Positions 33,057 to 41,287 of a DNA stretch of 64,000 nt are shown here, one piece after another; within the stretch, counting starts at the first letter, position 1, and every line of letters starts with the position of its first letter. Both the position numbers and the translations under genes were made by a program. The notes beneath the pieces are model-generated. The model was given only the letters and a program-made list of their open reading frames with translations, was not told where the DNA came from and did not search any database. Origin of the DNA: Flavobacteriales bacterium (GTDB taxonomy: Bacteria; Bacteroidota; Bacteroidia; Flavobacteriales_E; Vicingaceae); assembly GCA_015075325.1 (NCBI GenBank), contig JABTUP010000009.1, positions 62,001-126,000 on the forward strand, written 5' to 3'.

Positions 33057-36000
33057 ATGCTTACTTCCATTAAAAATATATTATTCTCAACACGTTTAAC
33101 AGCTGTGTTGCTTTTTATTTTCGGTGTTGCAATTGGTGCTGCAACCTTTATTGAAAACGATTTTGGTACACCAGCCGCAAAAGCCGTAATTTTTAATACA
33201 CGTTGGATGGAGTTGATTATGTTATTGTTAACCATTAACCTAATTGGCAATATTTTTAAATACAACATGTTTCAAAAATCAAAACTTGCTATTTTAACTT
33301 TTCACGTTGCTTTTATTTTAGTGCTGATTGGAGCTGCAATTACCAGATACATTGGTTTTGAAGGATTGATGCACATTAGAGAAGGCGAGCAGAGCAACGT
33401 AATTGTTTCGGAGCAAACCTTTTTGCAATTTAAGGTTGACGACCAAAAAATGCAATATTCATTTGATAAACCTTTATTGCTAAATCCTTTATACAACGAA
33501 AAGTTTGATATCAATTTTAATTTTGAAGGAAAAGAAATCAATGTAAAATATAAAGATTTTATTCCAAATTCTGTTGATACCGTTGTGCCAGTTGAAAACG
33601 GTAAAAAAATGCTTGAAATTGTAACTGTTGAAGAAGGAGGTAGAGTTTCTCGATTTATAGAAAGTGGAACCACCAAGTTTTTTGGCGATTTTCCTGTGGC
33701 ATATAATGATACTACTTTGTCGGAAGCAATAAAAATTAACGAAACTACTAATGGATTAACGGTACTGTCGCCTTATGATATACAGTATTTAAGCATGGAC
33801 GACCAATCAACAGGAGTTTTGATTAGAGATTCTATTCAGGAATTTAAAAACAGACGATTGTATTCGGTTGGTGGAGTTCAATTGGTTTTCAAAGAACTTC
33901 ACGAAAGTGTAGAAATACAGAAAATTACTGCACCAAAAGACGTGAGAGGCGAAGATGCTTTGGTAGTTGATGTAATTTGCAACAATAAAAAAAATGAGGT
34001 AACACTTTTTGGCGGTAAAGGTTATACTTCTCGTAACACTATCTTTCAGATGGAAGGACTTAATTTTTCAATGGCTTACGGTTCGAAAGAGATTTTAGTG
34101 CCGTTTGAAATTAAACTCGATAATTTTATTTTGGCTAAATACCCAGGCTCTATGAGCCCATCTTCATACGAAAGTGAAGTAACACTTATCGACAATAGAA
34201 ATGGAGGTAAAAAGTTTTCGCAACGCATTTACATGAATAATGTGTTAGATTACGATGGATATCGTTTTTTCCAATCTTCATACGATAAAGATGAATTAGG
34301 AACTGTACTTTCTGTAAACCACGATTTTTGGGGAACTTTAATAACTTATATTGGCTACTTTTTATTAATTGTTGGAATGGCTTTAACCTTGGTTTCAAAA
34401 AAATCGAGATTCAATACCTTGCGTAAATCTATTAACAAAATTAGAGCCCGAAGAGAAGCTGCAACTTTATTGTTGTTACTTTTTACTTTAGGTACAGTTT
34501 CGGCTCAACACGATACACCGCACCAAGCTAACGAGTTTGTAGTTATCGACGAACAACATGCCGAAAAATTTGGGAAATTATTGGTACAAGATGCTGGAGG
34601 TAGAATAAAACCAATACAAACCATGGCATCAGAAATGTTACGAAAAGTAACACGTAAGGAGCAATTTAACAACATGAATGCCAATCAGGTAATGCTTAGC
34701 ATGATGTATAATCCTGGCTATTGGCAAAAACAACCCATGATTAAGGTTAATCATCCAGATTTGGAAAAGAAGTTGAAAGCAGAAAACAAATATGTTTCAT
34801 TTCTTAATTTTTTCGATAAAGATTTTCAATACATTATTGCAAAAGATGCTGATGAAGCCAACAGAAAAAAACCAGCAGAACGAACAAAATACGACAAAGA
34901 AGTAATTGCAGTTGATGAGCGAGCAAACATTTGTTTTATGGTGTATCAAGGAGCCATGTTGCGTATTTTTCCGAAAGCAAACGACGAAAACAATACGTGG
35001 TTTACCAGTTTAGATTATAAAAATTTTACCTCACACGATTCCATTTTTGTTAAATCGATAGTACCTTTTTATTTTGCTTCCATTAGCGAATCTTTTGAGG
35101 CAAAAAAATGGCAAGTGGCTGATAGTATTTTAAACCACATCGTTGATTTTCAGCAAAAGTTTGGAAAAGCTGTAATTCCTGAGCAATCGAAAATTGATGC
35201 CGAAATCATGTACAACAAAATAAACATTTTTGAGCGGTTGTTTCAATATTACCTGTATGTTGGTTTGTTGATGCTCATCTTTTTGTTTATGGACATTTTT
35301 GGTGCTAAAAAATGGAAGAAAAATACGGTAAAAGGATTGTCGTACATTTTGTTTGGATTATTTATTTTACACACGGTTGGTCTTGCAGTGCGTTGGTATA
35401 TTTCGGGACATGCACCTTGGAGTAATGGCTACGAATCGATGATTTACATTGGTTGGGCAACCATTTTTGCTGGGTTTTTATTCTCTCGAACTTCAAAAAT
35501 GACCTTGGCAGCAACAGCTATTTTAACAGCTTTAATTTTAATGGTGGCTCATTTAAACTGGCTCGACCCAGAAATTACACCATTGGTTCCAGTATTAAAA
35601 TCATATTGGTTAATGATTCATGTGGCTATTATCACAGGTAGTTACGGTTTCTTAGGTTTGGGTGCTTTACTCGGATTCATGAACCTGATTTTAATGATAC
35701 TTAAAACCAATAAAAACAAAGAGAACATTACTGATACCATAAAAGAATTGACTTACATTAATGAAATGACACTCACCGTTGGTGTTTTTATGGCAACAGT
35801 TGGAACATTTCTGGGAGGTGTTTGGGCAAACGAAAGTTGGGGTCGCTACTGGGGTTGGGACCCGAAAGAAACTTGGGCATTGGTAATTGTATTGATTTAT
35901 GCCATGATTTTACACTTGCGTTTTATTCCTAAAGCTAATGGAAAATACTTGTTTAATTTACTTTCTGTTTTAGGGTTTAGCACTGTTATCATGACTTATT

Positions 36001-36155
36001 TTGGAGTGAATTATTACCTGTCAGGATTACACTCTTATGCCAAAGGCGACCCAGTTCCAATTCCAACATTTGTTCCTGTAACGGTTGTAGTTATTTTGGT
36101 TATTGGTGCTATCGCTTATTATAGAAATAAAAAATCGGAAGTAATTTCTGACTAA
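33057..36155 (+). CDS. ccsBA: Fused cytochrome c maturation protein (ResB-CcsA)
   Basis: A protein of 1032 residues. The N-terminal ResB-like part (about 1-450) has helices near 10-30, 45-62, 75-95 and 415-445. A periplasmic linker follows; it has a hydrophobic segment near 465-485 that reads like an internal signal sequence. The C-terminal CcsA-like part (about 720-1032) has multiple helices and the haem-handling WWD-type motif WGRYWGWDPKETWAL near residue 930. It attaches haem to apo-cytochromes c at the outer face of the inner membrane (system II). The fused form is the usual one in Bacteroidota. Its stop codon is inside a heptad array. Confidence 0.9.
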   Translation: MLTSIKNILFSTRLTAVLLFIFGVAIGAATFIENDFGTPAAKAVIFNTRWMELIMLLLTINLIGNIFKYNMFQKSKLAILTFHVAFILVLIGAAITRYIGFEGLMHIREGEQSNVIVSEQTFLQFKVDDQKMQYSFDKPLLLNPLYNEKFDINFNFEGKEINVKYKDFIPNSVDTVVPVENGKKMLEIVTVEEGGRVSRFIESGTTKFFGDFPVAYNDTTLSEAIKINETTNGLTVLSPYDIQYLSMDDQSTGVLIRDSIQEFKNRRLYSVGGVQLVFKELHESVEIQKITAPKDVRGEDALVVDVICNNKKNEVTLFGGKGYTSRNTIFQMEGLNFSMAYGSKEILVPFEIKLDNFILAKYPGSMSPSSYESEVTLIDNRNGGKKFSQRIYMNNVLDYDGYRFFQSSYDKDELGTVLSVNHDFWGTLITYIGYFLLIVGMALTLVSKKSRFNTLRKSINKIRARREAATLLLLLFTLGTVSAQHDTPHQANEFVVIDEQHAEKFGKLLVQDAGGRIKPIQTMASEMLRKVTRKEQFNNMNANQVMLSMMYNPGYWQKQPMIKVNHPDLEKKLKAENKYVSFLNFFDKDFQYIIAKDADEANRKKPAERTKYDKEVIAVDERANICFMVYQGAMLRIFPKANDENNTWFTSLDYKNFTSHDSIFVKSIVPFYFASISESFEAKKWQVADSILNHIVDFQQKFGKAVIPEQSKIDAEIMYNKINIFERLFQYYLYVGLLMLIFLFMDIFGAKKWKKNTVKGLSYILFGLFILHTVGLAVRWYISGHAPWSNGYESMIYIGWATIFAGFLFSRTSKMTLAATAILTALILMVAHLNWLDPEITPLVPVLKSYWLMIHVAIITGSYGFLGLGALLGFMNLILMILKTNKNKENITDTIKELTYINEMTLTVGVFMATVGTFLGGVWANESWGRYWGWDPKETWALVIVLIYAMILHLRFIPKANGKYLFNLLSVLGFSTVIMTYFGVNYYLSGLHSYAKGDPVPIPTFVPVTVVVILVIGAIAYYRNKKSEVISD

Positions 36156-36185
36156 TCACTAGTCACTAATTACTAATCACTATTT
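36151..36185. repeat. Heptad repeat over the ccsBA stop codon
   Basis: Five units: actaatc, actagtc, then actaatt, actaatc and actattt. The first unit contains the ccsBA stop codon. Confidence 0.8.
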
Positions 36186-36218
36186 TTTTAATACTTTTAA
36201 CCGAGTAAAATTCTTTTT

Positions 36219-38453
36219 ATGAAGAGATCTTGGTTGCTTATCGCTTTATTTTTTGTGTTTGCTGTTGGCTTGTCTGCCCAATCGCAAAAGCAATTGATAA
36301 AAGTTGGCGACCAGCTTTTTGCTGAAGGCGATTTTTATGGAGCAAGCAAGTGGTACAAAGACGCCATGGACTTAGATTCGGCTTACCTCGATGTGGTATA
36401 TAAATATGCCGAATCGTTGCGTTTGTACAACGATTATGCTAAAGCAGAAAAATATTACCTTAAAATTTACCGACAAGATATGGGTAAACTTTACCCTATG
36501 GCTCCTTTTTGGTATTCAACCATGCTGAAATATAACGGAAATTACAACGAAGCAAAGAAAACCTTTAAACGAGCTAAACGATTTTTTCAGAACGATAAAA
36601 AGGGTTTTTATTACCAAAAAGTAAATCAAGAAATAAAATCGTGCGAAACAGCCATTCAGCTTCGAAAAGATTCGTTGCCACTGGATATTAAAAACATTGG
36701 AAATTCAATAAATACATACGATAGCGAATTGGGTGCTACATTGTTGAATGATTCGTTACTTGTTTATTCTTCGTTACGCGACGAAAAAATGAAAGAAAAC
36801 AATGAAGTTACCGATACTTCCTATTACTTAATGAAATTGTTTAGAGGAAGCAAATCAGGCGATAAATGGTTTGCAGAGAATAAGTTGGAAGAAAAGATAA
36901 ATGAAAAGGGTTTCCATGTGGCTAACGGCTGCATGAATCCAAAAGGAGATGTGTTTTATTACAACAAATGCGATAGAAACCTGCATTGTAAGATTTTTGC
37001 TATTCCTTATGTAGATAGCAATTTTGGAACAGCTTTTGAAATAACAGCGGTTAATCATTCGGTTGCAACCACTACTCAGCCTTATGTTACTGAAATAAAT
37101 GGAAAAGAAGTATTGTTTTTTTCATCAAACCGAGAAGGCGGTCAAGGCATGATGGACATTTGGTATAGCATTAACGAAAACGGGCAATTTCAATCGCCAA
37201 AAAATATGGGAAATGTGGTAAATTCTATTGAAGATGAAATTACGCCATTTTACGATACAAAAGATTCTACCTTGTATTTTAGCTCCAATTGGCACGAAGG
37301 CTTAGGTGGGTTTGATATTTTTAGTTTAAAAACCGATTTAAAAACGGTCGGAAAAGTAAAAAATGTAGGTTATCCGTTAAACACCAGCACCAACGATTTT
37401 TATTACTCCATTAAAAACAACATTGCTTTACTTACATCAAACAGAAAAGGCTCTTATACCAAAAAAGGAGAAACCTGCTGCAATGATGTGTATTACTACG
37501 AAATTCCCGATACCATAAAAACTACTTTTACCACTTTAGAAGAACTCAATAGGTATTTACCCGTTAGGTTGTATTTCCATAACGATCATCCAAATCCGCG
37601 TTCGCGAGATACATTAACCAATTTAAATTATTTAACAACGTACAAAGAATATACTCGTCTTTATCCCGAATACAAAAGAGAATTTTCTAACGGACTAAAA
37701 GGTGCCGAAAAAGATGATGCCTTGGTTGATATTGAAGATTTGTTTAGCAGCTACATCGATAAAGGGGCAAAAGATTTAGAACTATTTACTCCGCTATTGT
37801 TAAAAGAGTTAGATGCAGGAAAGCAAGTAACCTTAACCATTAAAGGATTTGCTAGTCCACTTTCAAAATCGGATTACAATGTAAATCTTACTTTACGAAG
37901 AATATCGAGTTTAATTAATTACTTGAGCGAATACGAAAACGGCAGAATTTTACCTTACATCAATAAAACAGCTGAAAATGGTGGAGAACTCAATTTTGTT
38001 AAAGTTCCTTTTGGCGAATACCAATCAAAAGAAATAAGTGATAATTTGGAAGACAAACGAAACTCGGTTTATAGTCCTGGAGCAGCAGTAGAGCGTAAAA
38101 TAGAAATCATAGCCATAGCTGTTACCGATACAGTTGGGGTTGCACTAGATGGCTCTGAACTAGAAAAATTACCCTTGTTGACATTTAAAGACACCACACT
38201 TGTTTTTGAAGCTAATGAGCTAGAGAAGAAATTTAACATCATTAACAATGGCGAAGCTCCGCTCAAATTATTTGCAGCCGAATGTTCTGTTGAAGGGTTT
38301 GAAGTGGTGTTTCCAACAGAAGCAATCAACACCTTTGAACCAACTTCTATTAGTATTAAGAGGATTAATACAACTTTAACAGGAAGTTTTTCGGTTACTT
38401 TTTTAACGAATGGTATCCCCAATAGAATAACTAAGGAGTTACATATAAAGTAA
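36219..38453 (+). CDS. PorE-like protein: TPR, PD40 propeller, OmpA-like and DUF1573-like domains
   Basis: A protein of 744 residues. A signal peptide (about 1-21) is followed by TPR-like helix pairs (about 22-150) and PD40/WD40-like propeller repeats (about 160-430, with FSSNREGGQGMMDIW and FSSNWHEGLGGFDIF). A region like the OmpA peptidoglycan-binding domain follows (about 520-640, TLTIKGFASPLSK and LRRISSLINYLSE). The last 80 residues resemble a DUF1573/ASH domain. TPR, propeller and OmpA order is that of the T9SS envelope component PorE; the carboxypeptidase-regulatory domain of PorE is not seen. It may anchor the secretion machinery to peptidoglycan, but this is inference. Confidence 0.75.
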   Translation: MKRSWLLIALFFVFAVGLSAQSQKQLIKVGDQLFAEGDFYGASKWYKDAMDLDSAYLDVVYKYAESLRLYNDYAKAEKYYLKIYRQDMGKLYPMAPFWYSTMLKYNGNYNEAKKTFKRAKRFFQNDKKGFYYQKVNQEIKSCETAIQLRKDSLPLDIKNIGNSINTYDSELGATLLNDSLLVYSSLRDEKMKENNEVTDTSYYLMKLFRGSKSGDKWFAENKLEEKINEKGFHVANGCMNPKGDVFYYNKCDRNLHCKIFAIPYVDSNFGTAFEITAVNHSVATTTQPYVTEINGKEVLFFSSNREGGQGMMDIWYSINENGQFQSPKNMGNVVNSIEDEITPFYDTKDSTLYFSSNWHEGLGGFDIFSLKTDLKTVGKVKNVGYPLNTSTNDFYYSIKNNIALLTSNRKGSYTKKGETCCNDVYYYEIPDTIKTTFTTLEELNRYLPVRLYFHNDHPNPRSRDTLTNLNYLTTYKEYTRLYPEYKREFSNGLKGAEKDDALVDIEDLFSSYIDKGAKDLELFTPLLLKELDAGKQVTLTIKGFASPLSKSDYNVNLTLRRISSLINYLSEYENGRILPYINKTAENGGELNFVKVPFGEYQSKEISDNLEDKRNSVYSPGAAVERKIEIIAIAVTDTVGVALDGSELEKLPLLTFKDTTLVFEANELEKKFNIINNGEAPLKLFAAECSVEGFEVVFPTEAINTFEPTSISIKRINTTLTGSFSVTFLTNGIPNRITKELHIK

Positions 38454-38475
38454 CTTTCTTTGCAGTTTTTAATGT

Positions 38476-38865
38476 TTAATTTCTAGAATGTAATCCAAAC
38501 GAATTTCCTTCGGTATCCATACAAATAGCACAGAAGCCATAATCACCTATAGGAAACTTTGGTTGTAACACTTTGCCTCCAGCAGCTTCTACTCTGTTTT
38601 GTTCTTGGGTACAGTCTTCAGTAGCAAAATAAATTAAGGTGCCGCCAGAACCTGGTTTAGTCATGTTGTCTTTAACCAAAGCACCATTTGCATTTGGAGC
38701 TCCTTCAACATAAGGAAAACAAGCCATTTGCATTTCATCCATGCCTGATGGGCTTGGTAAGTCGGTTAATTCCATTTGTAAAACAGTGCTGTAAAATGCT
38801 TTTGCTCTGTTCATGTCGTTCACGTATAGTTCGAACCATGTTACTACGTTTGATGTTAAGCTCAT
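38476..38865 (-). CDS. VOC family protein (glyoxalase/bleomycin resistance fold)
   Basis: A protein of 129 residues with the two beta-alpha-beta halves of the vicinal oxygen chelate fold: VTWFELYVNDMNRAKAFYSTVL at the start and GGTLIYFATEDC at the second half, ending in CICMDTEGNSFGLHS. Metal ligands are the Glu of FELYV and the Glu in DTEGNSFGL. The reaction cannot be told. It follows the DUF1801 gene by six bases on the same strand. Confidence 0.88.
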   Translation of the reverse strand: MSLTSNVVTWFELYVNDMNRAKAFYSTVLQMELTDLPSPSGMDEMQMACFPYVEGAPNANGALVKDNMTKPGSGGTLIYFATEDCTQEQNRVEAAGGKVLQPKFPIGDYGFCAICMDTEGNSFGLHSRN

Positions 38866-38871
38866 ATTCGT

Positions 38872-39225
38872 TTATTTTATGTTTCTAGATAAGTTTTCTT
38901 CGACTCTAAATTTAACTATTTTGGTAATTAAATCGACAGGTATAGGTTGGTTTATTGGAAATTGGACAGCACCTTTGGAGTTTTTAAACAAAGAGATTTC
39001 TTCCTTAAAAGCATTTAAACCTGATGGGGCAGGATAAAAACCTATATGGTTTTTATATGCAGCAAAATGAACCAAATTGCCTTTCAAATAAAAAGTTGGC
39101 ATGGCATAACTTATTTTCTCTGTTGCATCAGGTGCTGCTTCTCGAATGGTTTTTCTAAGTAGGTTTAGTATAGATTGAACCTCTTCTGGAAAACCAAGAA
39201 TATAGTTGTTTATTTCCATATTCAT
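38872..39225 (-). CDS. DUF1801 (YdhG-like) protein
   Basis: A protein of 117 residues. It shows the family pattern LLRKTIREAAPDATEKISYAMP, FYLKGNLVHFAAYKNHIGFYP and the closing GAVQFPINQPIPVDLI. The fold is an iron-chaperone-like alpha/beta barrel in some members; no role is proven. A second in-frame ATG at 39219 is also possible as start. It lies between holA (26 bases upstream) and the VOC gene (six bases downstream), so all are probably co-transcribed. Confidence 0.85.
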   Translation of the reverse strand: MNMEINNYILGFPEEVQSILNLLRKTIREAAPDATEKISYAMPTFYLKGNLVHFAAYKNHIGFYPAPSGLNAFKEEISLFKNSKGAVQFPINQPIPVDLITKIVKFRVEENLSRNIK

Positions 39226-39251
39226 TTTTTATTGGTTTTAAACTTAAAAAA

Positions 39252-40253
39252 TCAGTGCATTATCTTAAAAACCATTTCTTTCATTAATTCGCCACTGCTG
39301 GTTGATGAATTGTCAACTCCTTTTGATTTGAGGTCGTATTCTCGAAGGTATTCAATTACCTTAACAGCTTTTTTTATGGGATAATTTTTAGCTGCCGTTT
39401 GGTATTCGCCAACAAAAAATGGGTTAATGCCCAATTGAGAAGCAATGTTTTTGTTCGATTTATCTGCTGTGTAATGATAAATTAATATTTTGGTAAAAAA
39501 GCCGTAAAGCGTAGATATAACTACTTGTATTGGATGTTCTTTTTCGTTTTTAGCAAAATAATGTACAATTTCATTTGTTTTATAAACATTAAGCGAACCA
39601 ATAGTTTTAGTCAACTCAAAAATATTAAAATCCTTACTGATGCCCACATTTTGCTCCACATGTTCAGGAGTAATGGTTGTTCCTTCAGGTACATTTATGG
39701 TAAGTTTTTCAATTTCGTTGGCTAATTTACTCAAATCGTTGCCTAAAAATTCGGATAACAAAGCACAAGCTTTTGGGTTAATGGAATATCCTTTATCTTT
39801 TAAAAAGTTGGTAATCCAATCGGGTATTTGGTTGTCGTATAGTTTTTTGGTTTCTAAAACAACTGCTTTTGCTTTAATTTTTTTAGAAATAGCTTTGCGT
39901 CCGTCAAGCCCTTTGTATTTAAAGCAAAATACCAAAATTGTTGATGGTGTAGGTTGATTTAAATATTGTTCTAATAAATCAAGTTCTTTTTCTAAATTTT
40001 GAGCTTCTTTAATAATCACCACGTTGTGGTTTGCCATCATGGGGTAGCGTTTTGCTTCGCTAATAATGGTTAGCATATCGGTTTCTTTGCCGTAAAGTAT
40101 GGTTTGATTAAACTCTTTTTCGTTAGCGTCTAATACATTTTTTTCAATATAATCGGCAATTAAATCAATGTAATAAGCTTCCTCACCACACAAAAAGTAG
40201 ATGGGGTGATACACCTTGTTTTTTAAATCTTTGAGTATAACTTGGTAATCCAT
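39252..40253 (-). CDS. holA: DNA polymerase III delta subunit
   Basis: A protein of 333 residues with the HolA fold: PIYFLCGEEAYYIDLIADYI near the start, VVIIKEAQNL near residue 80, CALLSEFLGNDLSKLANEIEKL near 165 and an all-helical C-terminal domain. The subunit opens the sliding clamp as part of the clamp loader. Its ATG shares one base with the stop of the AMP nucleosidase gene (TAATG), which means tight coupling of an unrelated pair. DUF1801 follows. Confidence 0.92.
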   Translation of the reverse strand: MDYQVILKDLKNKVYHPIYFLCGEEAYYIDLIADYIEKNVLDANEKEFNQTILYGKETDMLTIISEAKRYPMMANHNVVIIKEAQNLEKELDLLEQYLNQPTPSTILVFCFKYKGLDGRKAISKKIKAKAVVLETKKLYDNQIPDWITNFLKDKGYSINPKACALLSEFLGNDLSKLANEIEKLTINVPEGTTITPEHVEQNVGISKDFNIFELTKTIGSLNVYKTNEIVHYFAKNEKEHPIQVVISTLYGFFTKILIYHYTADKSNKNIASQLGINPFFVGEYQTAAKNYPIKKAVKVIEYLREYDLKSKGVDNSSTSSGELMKEMVFKIMH

Positions 40254-41035
40254 TAATCTTCGTAATTGAATTTAAGGTGTTTTACACTTAATCCGTGGTC
40301 TTTAATTTCTTTTAACGATTGTATCCCAATTTCAATGTGTTTACGAACATAATTGGTGGTAATTACTTGGTCGCTTTTTTCGGTTTTTACTCCATCGGGC
40401 ACCATGGGTTGGTCGGAAACCAATAGCAGTGCTCCTGTAGGTATTTTATTAGCAAATCCCGTAATAAATAAGGTTGCCGTTTCCATATCTACTGCCATTG
40501 CACGAATTTTTCTTAGGTAGTCTTTAAATTCATCATCGTGTTCCCACACCCTGCGGTTGGTGGTGTACACTGTTCCTGTCCAATAATCTAACTCAAATTC
40601 TCTAATGGTGGTTGAAACCGCTCGTTGAAGGGTAAATGCAGGTAATGCAGGCACTTCTTTTGGAAAATAATCGTCAGATGTTCCATCGCCTCTTATGGCT
40701 GCAATGGGTAAAATAAAATCGCCCAATTGATTTTTCTTTTTTAGTCCGCCACATTTGCCTAAAAACAAACAAGCTTTTGGAGCAACAGCACTCAATAAAT
40801 CCATAATGGTAGCGGCATTGGCACTTCCCATGCTAAAATTGATAATGGTAATACCATCGGCTGTAGCATTTGGCATAGCTTTGTCTTTGCCTTTAACTTC
40901 TACATTATTTATTTCGGCAAAAAGCTCAACATAATTGTTGAAGTTGGTTAAAAGAATGTATTTTCCAAAATCTTCGATGGATGTGCCAGTGTAACGTGGT
41001 AGCCAGTTTTGTACTATTTCTTCTTTGGTTCGCAT
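40253..41035 (-). CDS. amn: AMP nucleosidase (short Bacteroidota form)
   Basis: A protein of 260 residues of the nucleoside phosphorylase/hydrolase superfamily: LFLGKCGGLK near residue 95, IRGDGTSDDYFP near 120, and AVDMETATLF near 180, which carries the catalytic ME..T signature of the family. The sequence matches the AMP nucleosidase branch, which splits AMP into adenine and ribose 5-phosphate. The E. coli enzyme is almost twice as long and has an N-terminal regulatory domain that is missing here. Its stop overlaps the start of holA by one base. Confidence 0.88.
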   Translation of the reverse strand: MRTKEEIVQNWLPRYTGTSIEDFGKYILLTNFNNYVELFAEINNVEVKGKDKAMPNATADGITIINFSMGSANAATIMDLLSAVAPKACLFLGKCGGLKKKNQLGDFILPIAAIRGDGTSDDYFPKEVPALPAFTLQRAVSTTIREFELDYWTGTVYTTNRRVWEHDDEFKDYLRKIRAMAVDMETATLFITGFANKIPTGALLLVSDQPMVPDGVKTEKSDQVITTNYVRKHIEIGIQSLKEIKDHGLSVKHLKFNYED

Positions 41036-41060
41036 GATGTTTTTTTTATTGTACTAAGTT

Positions 41061-41130
41061 AGTTTAAAGTTTGTAAAGTTTAAAGTTCGTAAAGTTTAAA
41101 GTTTAAAGTTTAAAGTTCGTAAAGTTGAAA
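41061..41130. repeat. Heptad repeat (AAAGTTT/AAAGTTCGT type)
   Basis: Seven-base aaagttt units alternate with a nine-base aaagttcgt unit, twice in the array. It fills most of the gap upstream of the AMP nucleosidase gene. Confidence 0.8.
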
Positions 41131-41188
41131 TTAAATATGAGATTAGAAATGTAAAATAAGAAAGAGTCAAAAAAGAAAAGGAAAAAAT

Positions 41189-41218
41189 TTGCGTAAATCG
41201 GCGAAATCTGCGGGAGAT
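41189..41218. repeat. ATCTGCG/GCGGATT-type dispersed repeat
   Basis: Reads ttgcgtaaatcggcg and then aaatctgcgggaga. It aligns with the reverse complement of 31555-31583 over about 30 bases and lies between two divergent genes. Confidence 0.65.
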
Positions 41219-41244
41219 AAATATAAACTTAATAAAGTAGAAAG

Positions 41245-41271
41245 TTGATAAATTAGTTATGCTTAACTTCG
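41245..41271 (+). promoter_or_regulatory. Putative promoter of the S8 protease gene
   Basis: TTG at 41245-41247, 16 bases, then TAACTTCG (one mismatch to TAnnTTTG), 16 bases before the ATG at 41288. Confidence 0.4.
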
Positions 41272-41287
41272 TTAAAAATGTTTTCTT

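Noticed and set aside
41061..41130. CRISPR array
   Set aside because: The units are 7-9 bases with no spacers; it is a simple tandem repeat.
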